A stretch of 64,000 nucleotides of DNA from contig DBYS01000001.1 of NCBI GenBank assembly GCA_002310195.1, positions 174,945 to 238,944 of the forward strand. The letters run 5' to 3'. Of the stretch, positions 51,899-60,932 are shown one piece after another. Origin of the DNA: Bacteroidales bacterium UBA1180 (lineage in GTDB: Bacteria > Bacteroidota > Bacteroidia > Bacteroidales > Paludibacteraceae). The position numbers were made by a program, and so were the translations under genes. Within the stretch, counting starts at the first letter, position 1. Each line of letters starts with the position of its first letter. A model generated the notes under the pieces. It ran no database searches, was not told where the DNA came from, and saw only the letters and a program-made list of their open reading frames with translations.

Positions 51899-52704
51899 TC
51901 ATATTTCTGCTGCTGACAACCGGTAGCCAATGGTTATCAGCCAAGATGCCCGAACTGTTCGACTATCCTGCGGATAGCGCTACGAACACCGGCACGGCAA
52001 TCATCGTCTGTCCGGGAGGGAGTTACTGCTGGCATGACATGCAGTATGAGGGACGACAGGTAGCCGAGTGGCTGAACGCCAATGGTATCAATGCTTTTGT
52101 GCTACGGTACCGCGTAGCAAGCATCAGTGCCTATTGCATCGGTTATCGCGTGATCGGTCTGGGCAACAAATACCCGAACATGCTCACGGATGTGGAAGAT
52201 GCGTTGCGGTACGTTTATCAGCATGCCGACTCTTTCCACATCGACACCACACGTATCGGTGTGATGGGGTTCTCTGCCGGCGGACACCTGAGCGTGATGA
52301 GCGCCACGCACAACCGCACGCGGTACAAACCTGCATTCATCTGCCCGATCTACCCCGTAGTGACGATGAGCGACGAGCGGTACGTGCATCACCGTTCGCG
52401 GCGAGGCGCATTGGGTGTGTGGCGGCATCTGAACAAAACGATGCGCGACTCGCTGTCGCTGGAGAAACATATACCGGCCGACTGCCCGCCAGTGTTCCTT
52501 GTCAACTGTGTCGATGATCCGGTGGTCAAGTACCGGAACTCCGAACTGCTTGATTCAGCCCTCACGGCGAATCATGTGCCGCACCGGTACATACAGTACA
52601 AGACCGGCGGTCACGGTTTCGGAGCATCGGACAGCAAGGGCACGGAAGAATCACGACAATGGAAGAAAGAATTTCTGCAATGGATATCGAATTTCAATCA
52701 GTAG
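51880..52704 (+). CDS. Secreted alpha/beta hydrolase (esterase-like)
   Basis: 274 residues. Signal peptide MRRCRLIIFLLLTTGSQWLSA, then an esterase/lipase fold: CPGGSYCWHDMQYEGRQVAE, nucleophile Ser in GVMGFSAGGHLSVMS, Asp in NCVDDPVVKYRNSE, and His in YKTGGHGFGA. Family members include acetyl-xylan and acyl esterases. Within the cluster it might hydrolyse or transfer acyl groups in the periplasm. It overlaps the preceding oxidoreductase by 19 bp and the ligase by up to 46 bp. Confidence 0.87.
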   Translation: MRRCRLIIFLLLTTGSQWLSAKMPELFDYPADSATNTGTAIIVCPGGSYCWHDMQYEGRQVAEWLNANGINAFVLRYRVASISAYCIGYRVIGLGNKYPNMLTDVEDALRYVYQHADSFHIDTTRIGVMGFSAGGHLSVMSATHNRTRYKPAFICPIYPVVTMSDERYVHHRSRRGALGVWRHLNKTMRDSLSLEKHIPADCPPVFLVNCVDDPVVKYRNSELLDSALTANHVPHRYIQYKTGGHGFGASDSKGTEESRQWKKEFLQWISNFNQ

Positions 52705-53972
52705 AGCGCATTCGTGCGTATCAGGAAGAGTTGCTTCGCAAGCAGATGGCGTACCTCGCCGCCCATTCGCCGTACTACCGAAGGATGTTTGCCGAGCGTA
52801 ATATAGACCCGTCATCGATCCGCACGATCGATGATCTGCAGCGCCTTCCGTTCACCGAAAAGGCTGATCTCCAGCGATATAACGATGATTTTCTGTGCGT
52901 GCCGCGTGAGGATATAATCGATTATATCACCACCTCCGGCACACTCGGCGATCCTGTCCTGTTCGGATGTACCGAGGCAGACTTGCAGCGCCTGGCGTAC
53001 AACGAGCACAAGTCGTTTGCCTGTGCAGGACTGCACAAGGGAGATATACTCCAGCTGATGACTACCATCGACAAGCGCTTCATGGCCGGTCTGGCTTACT
53101 GGATGGGCATACGCAGCCTTGGCGCCAGTATCATCCGTGTGGGTAACGGCATACCCGAACTGCAGTGGGATACAATTGGGCGTCTGCACCCTACGGCTAT
53201 CATGTGCGTGCCGTCGTTCATTCTCCGTCTCATCGAGTACGCCGAGCAGCATAACATCGATTACCGTCACTCGTCCATCCGCAAGATCATCGGCATAGGC
53301 GAGGGTTTGCGCGACCAGCAGTTCAACCTCAACCTGCTCGGCCAACGTATTCATGACAAGTGGCCGGAGGTCGAACTCTATGCCACCTATTCATCCACCG
53401 AGATGTCCGCTACGTTCAGCGAGTGCGAACATGCTTGCGGCGGCCACGTTCATCCCGAACTGATCATCGTGGAGATCATCGGTGAGGACGATCGGCCTGT
53501 AGCAGACGGCCAACCCGGTGAGATAGTCATCACCACTCTCGGCGTCGAAGGCATGCCGCTGCTGCGGTTCCGCACAGGCGATATAGCCGCAAAGGTTGTT
53601 GAGCCGTGTGCCTGCGGTCGAAACTCCTACCGCCTCACGCCGCTCATCGGACGCAAGCACAACATGATCAAGCTCAAGGGCACAACGATCTACCCGCCTG
53701 CTATCAACGATGTGCTGGACAATACGCCGTTCGTCGGCAACTATGTGGTTGTCGTTCGCCCATCGGATGCCGGTACTGACGAGGTGATCGTACGTATCAG
53801 CCTGCGCGACGCATCTATCCAACCCGATGAGGCCGTCAAGGCACTCAAGGATCACTTCCGCAGCCGACTGCGCGTCGCACCGATAGTGGAGATCCTGCCG
53901 GCTGATGTCATTCAGCAGATCAATTTCCCTGCCAAGAGCCGCAAACCCGTCAAGTTCATCGATGAACGATAG
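52659..53972 (+). CDS. Acyl-activating ligase of the phenylacetate-CoA ligase (PaaK) type
   Basis: 437 residues. Adenylate-forming family: YITTSGTLGDPVLFG (phosphate-binding loop), YATYSSTEMSATFSECE, GEIVITTLGVEGMPLLRFRT and GDI (the conserved Asp), and RKHNMIKLKGTTIYPPAIND in the C-terminal lid. PaaK-type enzymes activate aryl acids; the natural job here is activating 4-coumarate and passing it to CoA or directly to an ACP. An alternative ATG at 52680 (MDIEFQS) would give 430 residues. An LpxL-like, a PlsC-like and this ligase together account for the acyl chemistry of the cluster. Confidence 0.87.
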   Translation: MEERISAMDIEFQSVERIRAYQEELLRKQMAYLAAHSPYYRRMFAERNIDPSSIRTIDDLQRLPFTEKADLQRYNDDFLCVPREDIIDYITTSGTLGDPVLFGCTEADLQRLAYNEHKSFACAGLHKGDILQLMTTIDKRFMAGLAYWMGIRSLGASIIRVGNGIPELQWDTIGRLHPTAIMCVPSFILRLIEYAEQHNIDYRHSSIRKIIGIGEGLRDQQFNLNLLGQRIHDKWPEVELYATYSSTEMSATFSECEHACGGHVHPELIIVEIIGEDDRPVADGQPGEIVITTLGVEGMPLLRFRTGDIAAKVVEPCACGRNSYRLTPLIGRKHNMIKLKGTTIYPPAINDVLDNTPFVGNYVVVVRPSDAGTDEVIVRISLRDASIQPDEAVKALKDHFRSRLRVAPIVEILPADVIQQINFPAKSRKPVKFIDER

Positions 53973-56013
53973 ACTGCTACGCATATATGACTACCTTGCC
54001 ACCCACCGCCGCTGGCTGTGGATAACACTGGTTGTGGCCATAGCAGCGCTCATCGGTCTGGCTGCCTCACTCCGCTACGACGAGGATATAATGGACTTCC
54101 TGCCTATCGATGATGAGGATCGTGAAGCACTCGCCGTCTATCAGTCGCAGCAGTCTGCCTCGCGTATCATACTGATCGTTGAGGGCGACAGTCTGCGCGA
54201 CGATGTCATCGACAAATTTGCAGATCGGCTGCCTGACTTGCAAACGGAGCTTGACCCGTCGGAAGGGCTCGCTGCCATCTATGCCCAGATGCCGTACTTC
54301 ATTGCCGACAGTACCTACGCGCAGTTCGATTCGCTCTTTACCCCGCAAGCTATCCGTGAAGCCCTGCAGCATGACCGGATGTTGCTGTCTATTCCCGGAA
54401 CAAGTTTCTTCAGTTCAGCTATTCAATACGACCCGTTAGGGCTCGTTCAAATTTCAAATTTCAAATTTCAAATCTCAAATGAAAAACGCTCTTATGCGTT
54501 TTTCTATAGTCCCTACGGTAGCACCGAGACCCAACGTAATGCCCACCTGGTCGATTCGCTGCAGGCTGTGGCAGATGAGATATCAGCGAGTTATCCTGAC
54601 CTCAATATCCGTTGGATCGGTGCCCCGGTGATATCTGTGGGTAACGCACGGCGCATCAAGCTTGATACGATCCTGTGTATAGCCCTGTCGCTGGTGCTTA
54701 TTATATTACTGCTCGCGTACGCGTTCCCGCGCAGGCGTGACCTGTGGCTGATTCTTCTGTCCGTCTCGTTCGGCTGGCTCGTAGGCATGAGTGTGCTGCG
54801 CCTGATTACTCCCACTATCAGTGCTGTCGTACTCGGCATAGGCAGTGTGCTGATTGGTATAGCCGTCAATTATCCGTTGCACCTGCTCGTTCACCAGCGT
54901 TACACAACCTCTGTACGGCAAACCCTGCAGGAGGTACTCTCGCCACTGGTGGTAGGCAACATCACTACTGTCGGCGCGTTCCTTGCGCTTGTACCGCTGC
55001 AAGCTACGGCTCTGCGACACTTGGGGATCTTCGCCGCAGCAATGCTGGTGGGCACCATCCTGTTCTGTATCTTCGTGTTGCCGCACATGATGTCTGCCGA
55101 ACCGACGCCTGTAAGGGAGATTCGCCTCCCCCGCCGATGGTCAATCATCAATCAACCCGCCAATCGCAAGTTGTCGGTTGCCCAATGGTCAATCATTGTC
55201 CTCACGCTCATTGCCGGCACCTATCTCTGGCTCCGGCCGTCCGAACGCTTCGATTCCAATCTCAATCATATCAACTACATGACTCCCGAACAGCGCACCG
55301 ATCTTGCGTACTTCGATTCGGTAGCCAATCCGCAGCGGATGATGGCGGAGCATGCCGAACGTGCCGATTGGTGGCTGTCGTACTGGCAGACCCACGAACT
55401 GGACAGCGTGATCACTGCCATCCGCACCGAAGCGACAGCAACGGGATTCCGCGCCGAGGCTTTCACTCCGTTCTATGAGATGCTCACAAGCTGGCGACCG
55501 GTCAAAGCGTTCGACATGCGCCGCCTCACGCAGGGGCTAAGTGATAATTTTGATTATATCGGTCTGTGCTGCTCGGTGATCGTGTTCCTGTTCCTGTGGC
55601 TGAGTTTCCGCAATTTCTGGCTGGCGCTCATTGCGTTCGTGCCAATGGCACTGAGCTGGATCTGGATACTGGCTATCATGCAGCTCTGCGGACTGCAGTT
55701 CAATATAGTGAATATCATCCTCGCCACATTCATTTTCGGTCAGGGAGACGACTATACGATCTTCATCGTCGAGGGCTTGCTGTACGAGCACCGCACAGGC
55801 AAACCCATACTACCGCAATACCGGCAGTCTATTTTACTGTCGGCACTGATCATGTTGATTGGTGTGGGAATACTTGTTCTGGCCGTTCATCCGGCAATGC
55901 ACTCCTTAGGTGCCGTGACGCTCATCGGCATGACGATCGTTCTGCTGATGGCTGTCACTGTCCCGCCGCTTTTGTTCCGCCTGTACGTCCGTCTGTCGCA
56001 ACGTAATCAATAG
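53962..56013 (+). CDS. MMPL/RND-type lipid or polyene exporter
   Basis: 683 residues from the ATG at 53962, with about 12 membrane helices in two sets of six. TM1 is LWITLVVAIAALIGLAA, then a large periplasmic loop to about residue 220, then blocks of helices with the MMPL-type GIAVNYPLHLLVHQRY and FGQGDDYTIFIVEGLLYEHR (Asp pair of the proton relay). MMPL proteins export lipids and polyketides. Five tandem 7-bp units at 54447-54481 encode residues 162-173 in the first periplasmic loop. Last gene of the cluster; its 3' end overlaps the convergent cca by 7 bp. Confidence 0.9.
   Translation: MNDRLLRIYDYLATHRRWLWITLVVAIAALIGLAASLRYDEDIMDFLPIDDEDREALAVYQSQQSASRIILIVEGDSLRDDVIDKFADRLPDLQTELDPSEGLAAIYAQMPYFIADSTYAQFDSLFTPQAIREALQHDRMLLSIPGTSFFSSAIQYDPLGLVQISNFKFQISNEKRSYAFFYSPYGSTETQRNAHLVDSLQAVADEISASYPDLNIRWIGAPVISVGNARRIKLDTILCIALSLVLIILLLAYAFPRRRDLWLILLSVSFGWLVGMSVLRLITPTISAVVLGIGSVLIGIAVNYPLHLLVHQRYTTSVRQTLQEVLSPLVVGNITTVGAFLALVPLQATALRHLGIFAAAMLVGTILFCIFVLPHMMSAEPTPVREIRLPRRWSIINQPANRKLSVAQWSIIVLTLIAGTYLWLRPSERFDSNLNHINYMTPEQRTDLAYFDSVANPQRMMAEHAERADWWLSYWQTHELDSVITAIRTEATATGFRAEAFTPFYEMLTSWRPVKAFDMRRLTQGLSDNFDYIGLCCSVIVFLFLWLSFRNFWLALIAFVPMALSWIWILAIMQLCGLQFNIVNIILATFIFGQGDDYTIFIVEGLLYEHRTGKPILPQYRQSILLSALIMLIGVGILVLAVHPAMHSLGAVTLIGMTIVLLMAVTVPPLLFRLYVRLSQRNQ
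54447..54481. repeat. Five tandem heptanucleotides (TCAAATT) inside the exporter gene
   Basis: Units at 54447, 54454, 54461, 54468 and 54475; the last base varies in the final two. The unit length is not a multiple of three, so gain or loss of one unit would shift the frame. It reads QISNFKFQISNEKR in the current frame. Confidence 0.85.
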
Positions 56014-57452
56014 GTCTCCAACCCTTTGTCTTTCGCAAGTTGGCGAATGAAGATCACGGCTGCGTCGTGATCGTTGGGAATAATGCCGTCGAGGATAGCA
56101 TCTTTGACAGCCGACTTGAGTTCGCCCACCAGGGCACAGGGCTCAAGGTGAAACATCTGCATGATTTCGTCACCCATTACGGGCGGTTGGAAGTTACGGA
56201 TGCGGTCACGCTCCTCAAGTTCAACCATCTTATGCATCACCAGTTCATAATTGTCGTGATAGCGCTTTACCTTATCCTCGTTGCGCGAGGTGATATCCGC
56301 GTTGCAGAGCAGCATCAGATCGTTGATGTCATCGCCTGCTTCGAACAGCAACCGGCGCACGGCACTGTCGGTCACGGTCTCCTCAATCAGATTGATAGGC
56401 CGCATGTGCAGGTCAACCATCTTCACCACATAATTCATTTTCTCGTTCTGCGGGAGTTTGAGTGCCTTGAAGATCTTCGGCACCATCTTCGCACCGAGAT
56501 AATTGTGGTTATAGAACGTCCAGCCTACCTTCGGCTCGTACTTCTTCGAGCGCGGCTTGCCTATATCGTGCAGCAAGGCCGCCCAGCGGAGCCACAATCC
56601 ACCTTGCGCCTCGGCAACATTATCGAGAACCTTCAGCGTGTGGTAGAATATATCCTTGTGCGCACGGCCGTTCATCGTCTCCACGCCTTTCAGTGCCGCC
56701 AGTTCGGGGAAGATCAGCGGTAGCAGGCCGGTCTTATCCAGCAGCAGCCAGCCCTCCGACGGACGGCGCGAGAGCATGATCTTGTTCAGCTCGTCGGCTA
56801 TACGTTCGCGCGTGATGATATTGATGCGTTCCTTGTTCCTTGCTATCGCATCGAAGCACTCGCCGGTAAGGTTGAACCCGAGTTGTGTGGCAAACCGTAT
56901 AGCGCGCATCATCCGCAGCGGATCGTCGCTGAAAGTAATGTCCGGATCAAGCGGCGTCTGTATGATACAATCCTCAAGGTCGTACATTCCGCCAAACGGG
57001 TCAAGGAGCTCGCCGTAACGGTCCTTGTTCAGGCAAATCGCCATAGCGTTGATCGTGAAGTCGCGGCGGTTCTGATCCTCCTCCAGCGTACCGTCCTCAA
57101 CGATGGGGTTACGCGAGTCATGGCGGTAACTCTCTTTCCTTGCCCCCACGAACTCCACCTCCGTGTCGCCTTTTTTCACCTGCGCCGTACCGAAGGTCTT
57201 GAATACGCTCAGGTGCGAACCTCTGCCCAGACGTTTGGCTACAGCCTCAGCAAGCAGTATGCCCCAACGCGGGACCTCACCATCGGCGGAAGCTTTGCCT
57301 ACAACCACTACATCTATATCCTTGCTGTCGCGATGAAGGATCAGATCACGTACCCAACCGCCTACTACATAGCATTCTATACCCAGCTTATCGGCTTCCT
57401 CGCCGACAAGCTCAAGTATAGGCTGATGTATTTTCGGGTTGGTGATGATCAT
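56007..57452 (-). CDS. cca: CCA-adding enzyme / tRNA nucleotidyltransferase with HD domain
   Basis: 481 residues. Class II nucleotidyltransferase head: YVVGGWVRDLIL, DIDVVVVGKA (catalytic Asp pair), RRDFTINAMAI and DDPLRMMRAIRFATQLGF. HD phosphohydrolase region: ALLHDIGKPRSK. It adds or repairs the 3' CCA of tRNAs, although a poly(A) polymerase role cannot be excluded by sequence. Its start overlaps the rfbB stop by 4 bp, and its stop overlaps the exporter gene's 3' end. Confidence 0.93.
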   Translation of the reverse strand: MIITNPKIHQPILELVGEEADKLGIECYVVGGWVRDLILHRDSKDIDVVVVGKASADGEVPRWGILLAEAVAKRLGRGSHLSVFKTFGTAQVKKGDTEVEFVGARKESYRHDSRNPIVEDGTLEEDQNRRDFTINAMAICLNKDRYGELLDPFGGMYDLEDCIIQTPLDPDITFSDDPLRMMRAIRFATQLGFNLTGECFDAIARNKERINIITRERIADELNKIMLSRRPSEGWLLLDKTGLLPLIFPELAALKGVETMNGRAHKDIFYHTLKVLDNVAEAQGGLWLRWAALLHDIGKPRSKKYEPKVGWTFYNHNYLGAKMVPKIFKALKLPQNEKMNYVVKMVDLHMRPINLIEETVTDSAVRRLLFEAGDDINDLMLLCNADITSRNEDKVKRYHDNYELVMHKMVELEERDRIRNFQPPVMGDEIMQMFHLEPCALVGELKSAVKDAILDGIIPNDHDAAVIFIRQLAKDKGLETY

Positions 57453-58579
57453 CTGTTGGCATACATATCTTGGTAGTACTTCTCGTATTCACCGGAAGTA
57501 ATATTGTCCACCCAGGCCTCGTTGTCCAGATACCAGCGAACGGTCTTCTCTATGCCTTCCTCAAACTGCAGCGTCGGTTCCCAACCAAGTTCCTTTTGCA
57601 ACTTGCGGGAGTCGATGGCATAACGCATATCATGGCCGGCACGGTCGGTTACGAAGGTGATCAGGTTCATATCTTCGTCCTCCTTACGTCCGAGCAGACG
57701 GTCCACTGTGCGGATCACCACCTTGATGATATCGATGTTCTTCCACTCGTTGAACCCGCCGATGTTATACGTCTCGGCTATCGTGCCTTTGTGGAAGATC
57801 AGGTCGATGGCTCGTGCATGATCCTCTACGTATAGCCAGTCGCGCACGTTCTCGCCTTTGCCATACACGGGCAGGGGCTTGCGGTGACGGATATTGTTGA
57901 TGAATAGGGGTATCAGCTTCTCCGGGAACTGGTACGGACCGTAATTGTTCGAGCAGTTCGTGACGATAGTCGGCATGCCGTAAGTGTCGTGGAATGCACG
58001 CACGAAGTGATCGCTGCTCGCTTTCGATGCGCTGTAGGGCGAATGCGGGTTGTACTTCGTTGTTTCTACAAAGAAGTTCTCACCGTATGTCTCGTGACCC
58101 TCGGCTGAGGCTTTCGTTGTAAACGGCGACGGCAATCCTTCGGGGTGCGTGAGTTCCAGTGCACCATACACCTCATCGGTGGATATATGGTAGAATCGTT
58201 TGCCTTCGTACTTCTCCGGCAGACTCTCCCAGTATAGCTTGGCAGCCTGAAGCATGCTCAGCGTACCCATCACGTTCGTGCGGGCAAAGGTGAACGGATC
58301 TTTGATCGAACGGTCAACATGACTCTCCGCTGCCAGATGGATCACGCCGGTCACCTGCTCCTCCTGCATCAGGGCATAGATCGTATCGAAGTCGCAGATA
58401 TCTGCACGCACAAAGCGGTAATTGGGCTTCTGCTCAATGTCCTTGAGGTTGGCGAGGTTACCTGCGTAGGTCAGTTTGTCCACATTGATGATGCGGTACT
58501 CTGGGTACTTGTTCACAAACAGCCGTACCACATGACTTCCGATGAATCCGGCGCCGCCGGTGATGATGATGCTTTTCAT
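57449..58579 (-). CDS. rfbB: dTDP-glucose 4,6-dehydratase
   Basis: 376 residues. Extended short-chain dehydrogenase: TGGAGFIGSHVVRLF (NAD loop), HLAAESHVDRSI, ISTDEVYGAL, YSASK in SPYSASKASSDHFVRAFHD, and VTNCSNNYGPYQFPEKLIPL. It makes the 4-keto-6-deoxyglucose intermediate of dTDP-rhamnose and related sugars. The usual partners rfbA/C/D are not adjacent. One base separates its start from the birA stop. Confidence 0.95.
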   Translation of the reverse strand: MKSIIITGGAGFIGSHVVRLFVNKYPEYRIINVDKLTYAGNLANLKDIEQKPNYRFVRADICDFDTIYALMQEEQVTGVIHLAAESHVDRSIKDPFTFARTNVMGTLSMLQAAKLYWESLPEKYEGKRFYHISTDEVYGALELTHPEGLPSPFTTKASAEGHETYGENFFVETTKYNPHSPYSASKASSDHFVRAFHDTYGMPTIVTNCSNNYGPYQFPEKLIPLFINNIRHRKPLPVYGKGENVRDWLYVEDHARAIDLIFHKGTIAETYNIGGFNEWKNIDIIKVVIRTVDRLLGRKEDEDMNLITFVTDRAGHDMRYAIDSRKLQKELGWEPTLQFEEGIEKTVRWYLDNEAWVDNITSGEYEKYYQDMYANR

Positions 58580-58580
58580 A

Positions 58581-59372
58581 TTATATTACGAATTGTATTT
58601 GCTTGAAATGATATTTGCGTATCTCTGTTTCGCCCTCGGCTTGCAGCAATATACTGCCGTCGTCGGCTATATCCCGGATCTGTGCCCGAAACGTTTTCTG
58701 TTGCTCGTCTGCTCGCACTATACGTGTCGGCACGGTGCTTACCTCCCGCTCTACGTACGGCCAGTATCCCTCGCGGCGGTACAGGTGCTGCATGTAATAC
58801 GCCCGGCTGTCCGCAGCATTCCATTTCAGCGTGAAGTGCAGCATCTGCATCATCACGTGCATCACTTGATGGATATCCGTGTCGTTGCCTGTTATCTGTT
58901 TCAGACTCACGGGGTTCGGCGCGTTGCTTATCCACTGCTCCTGATTCAGATTGATACCTATGCCTGCTATGCTGTGCAATATACGCTTGCCGCTCAGGCT
59001 GTTCTCCACCAGTATGCCGGCTATCTTCCTGTCGCCGAAGTAGATGTCGTTCGGCCACTTCACTGTCAATCTGTCACGCTGCTCCTCGGGCAGGTACTGC
59101 GCTATTGTCCGATGGGTCGCTATGGCGGCAATGATGTTCAGCCTGAACTGCTCTGCAGGCGTTGTATCGGGTTGCTTGAGCAGGTAAGTCAATAGCAAGT
59201 TCTTGTCACGCTCTGCCTCCCAGCCGTTGCCGGTCTGCCCGCGTCCCGAGGTCTGATAACCCGTGTATAGCACAGGTATATCTTCGTCCAAACAGCCGGC
59301 ATACTCCGGTTCTTCGCCTCGGAGCAATCGTGCCATCAGACTGTTCGTGCTATCGGTCTCCTGTATATACAT
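58581..59372 (-). CDS. birA: Biotin-[acetyl-CoA-carboxylase] ligase (no DNA-binding domain)
   Basis: 263 residues. TGYQTSGRGQTGNGWEAERD (biotinyl-AMP loop), TVKWPNDIYFGDRKIAGILV and AGIGINLNQEQW are diagnostic. There is no N-terminal winged helix, so it modifies biotin carriers without acting as a repressor. A hairpin (59381-59400) lies in the 31-bp gap after the dacB stop. It may be a processing or attenuation element between dacB and the following genes. Confidence 0.95.
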   Translation of the reverse strand: MYIQETDSTNSLMARLLRGEEPEYAGCLDEDIPVLYTGYQTSGRGQTGNGWEAERDKNLLLTYLLKQPDTTPAEQFRLNIIAAIATHRTIAQYLPEEQRDRLTVKWPNDIYFGDRKIAGILVENSLSGKRILHSIAGIGINLNQEQWISNAPNPVSLKQITGNDTDIHQVMHVMMQMLHFTLKWNAADSRAYYMQHLYRREGYWPYVEREVSTVPTRIVRADEQQKTFRAQIRDIADDGSILLQAEGETEIRKYHFKQIQFVI

Positions 59373-59380
59373 CGCTATGT

Positions 59381-59400
59381 ATCAGCCATCTTTGGCTGAT
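59381..59400 (-). terminator. Hairpin between dacB and birA
   Basis: ATCAGCCA (59381-59388) / TGGCTGAT (59393-59400), 8-bp stem, 4-nt loop, 3 bp after the dacB stop. No T-run, so read-through into birA is likely. It is related to the xseB hairpins. Confidence 0.55.
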
Positions 59401-59403
59401 GCT

Positions 59404-60834
59404 TTACTTGCCTTTAGTGGTATAGAGGTCCAGCAGGTAATCGCCTATTACCTTCTGTATCTGCTTGGCCTTGCCGTTACCGAAGCTCACCATCACGGCA
59501 AACACCCACGTCTTGCCGTTGGGCAGCTCGATGTATCCGGCAAAGTTCTTCGTCGCGGCTATCGTGCCCGACTTGGCATGCACCTTGCCGTCAAGCTCGG
59601 TATCTTTGAGCAGCGTACGCAACGTGCCGGTCTGTCCGCTCACGGGCAGCGAGGCATAGAACGCGTCACTGTTCTTCGAGCGGTACATGTACGTGAGCAG
59701 TTGCACCAGGGTCTCCGCACTCAGTGCGTCCTGCGGTGCCAGACCGCAACCGTCCACGATGCGCGCACTGCGTATATCTACGCCGCGACGCAACCAGTAG
59801 TCTTTCTCAAAATCCGCGGAGTTATGGATCGTGCAGGGCACGGTGTAACGTGATCCGAACGTGCGGAACAGCGACTCGGCGTACATGTTGTTTGAGTGGA
59901 TGTTCGTCTCCATTATGATCTCCGACAGCGGTGGCGACTGCCATGTGTATAGCAACGTACGCGGCTTGCCGTCAGCCTCAGCGTGATACGTCGGTTCGGC
60001 GGTGGTGGTTATGCCGTTCTCCTCCAGCTTTTTGGTCAGGTGTTGCACAAGCAGCAATCCCGGGTTGGGCAGATCGCCCTGTACGCCAAACGACCCTTGG
60101 TTGCTCGGTACGCTACCCGTCAGGTAACGGGTGTAGTTGTACGCCGCACCGTGAACGAACGCCCCGTCGTGGGTGATCGTGGTGCAACGTATGTGGTTGT
60201 CAAACTGTATGCCCGGCACCTCGGGATTGGTGTACTGCACCTCCGCCACGCTGCCTACAGGGCCCGAACGCAGCACAACGTTCATCGTGTTGTCCATGTA
60301 CGACAGCGCATAGATCCCCGGAGCGTAGTAGTTGCCTATGTCCTCCCAGATCCACCCGGGATTGATTGCATCGGCGTCGAAGTAACTCAGGTCGGCTATT
60401 ACCTGACCTTCTATGCGGCGTATATCTGCCTCACGTATAGCACGCACCCAGCGGTTAAGCAGGTTGCGGTCGCCTACTTTCTGCGATCCGAGGGTAGGGT
60501 CACCTGTGCCGCGCACGTACAGGTCGCCTTTCAGCACGCCGCCTTCTATCGTGCCGCTGTACTCGATATATGTGCTGAACCGGTAATCCGGTCCCAGGGT
60601 CTCAAGGGCTGTGGCCGTAGGCAGCAGCTTCATCACCGAGGCAGGCGGAGCAACGTTCTTCTCTCTGAATGCGTCAATCACTTCGCCGCTCTCCAGGTCC
60701 TGAACAAGCAGCGTGATGTTGGCCGTGGCAGTCACCGGGTGCTGCAGCAGTATGTCGATGCTCTCACCGGCATACAGCGCGCTCGCCGTCGTGCAAACGA
60801 CAAGCAGACATATATTTCTCAATATAGTTTTCAT
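59404..60834 (-). CDS. dacB: D-alanyl-D-alanine carboxypeptidase/endopeptidase, PBP4 family
   Basis: 476 residues from the ATG at 60834. Signal peptide MKTILRNICLLVVCTTASAL..AG. Peptidase S13 motifs: nucleophile Ser in APPASVMKLLPTATALE (SxxK), SNN in NIHSNNMYAESLF, and KSG in HAKSGTIAATKNFAGYIE. An inserted region from about 100 to 280 is typical of PBP4. It trims and cross-links peptidoglycan in the periplasm. A 17-codon in-frame extension upstream of this ATG covers the promoter and is rejected. Confidence 0.94.
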   Translation of the reverse strand: MKTILRNICLLVVCTTASALYAGESIDILLQHPVTATANITLLVQDLESGEVIDAFREKNVAPPASVMKLLPTATALETLGPDYRFSTYIEYSGTIEGGVLKGDLYVRGTGDPTLGSQKVGDRNLLNRWVRAIREADIRRIEGQVIADLSYFDADAINPGWIWEDIGNYYAPGIYALSYMDNTMNVVLRSGPVGSVAEVQYTNPEVPGIQFDNHIRCTTITHDGAFVHGAAYNYTRYLTGSVPSNQGSFGVQGDLPNPGLLLVQHLTKKLEENGITTTAEPTYHAEADGKPRTLLYTWQSPPLSEIIMETNIHSNNMYAESLFRTFGSRYTVPCTIHNSADFEKDYWLRRGVDIRSARIVDGCGLAPQDALSAETLVQLLTYMYRSKNSDAFYASLPVSGQTGTLRTLLKDTELDGKVHAKSGTIAATKNFAGYIELPNGKTWVFAVMVSFGNGKAKQIQKVIGDYLLDLYTTKGK

Positions 60835-60843
60835 ATTGCGGCA

Positions 60844-60875
60844 CAAAGATAATAAAAAATTCTTACTTTTCCAAA
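60844..60875 (-). promoter_or_regulatory. Promoter of the dacB-birA-rfbB-cca operon
   Basis: Minus strand: TTTG (60875-60872), 20 nt, TATCTTTG (60851-60844). Divergent to the M13 peptidase gene. Confidence 0.85.
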
Positions 60876-60932
60876 TTTTAGGCATATATTTTGTTGTATT
60901 TCTTCTTGTGCAAACCCAAAATACACAGTATA

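Noticed and set aside
54447..54481. Frameshift or pseudogene in the MMPL exporter
   Set aside because: Despite the repeat, the frame is open from start to stop with both membrane halves intact.
38860..56013. Flexirubin cluster
   Set aside because: Many parts match, but no DarA/DarB pair is seen, so I keep the broader aryl-polyene label.
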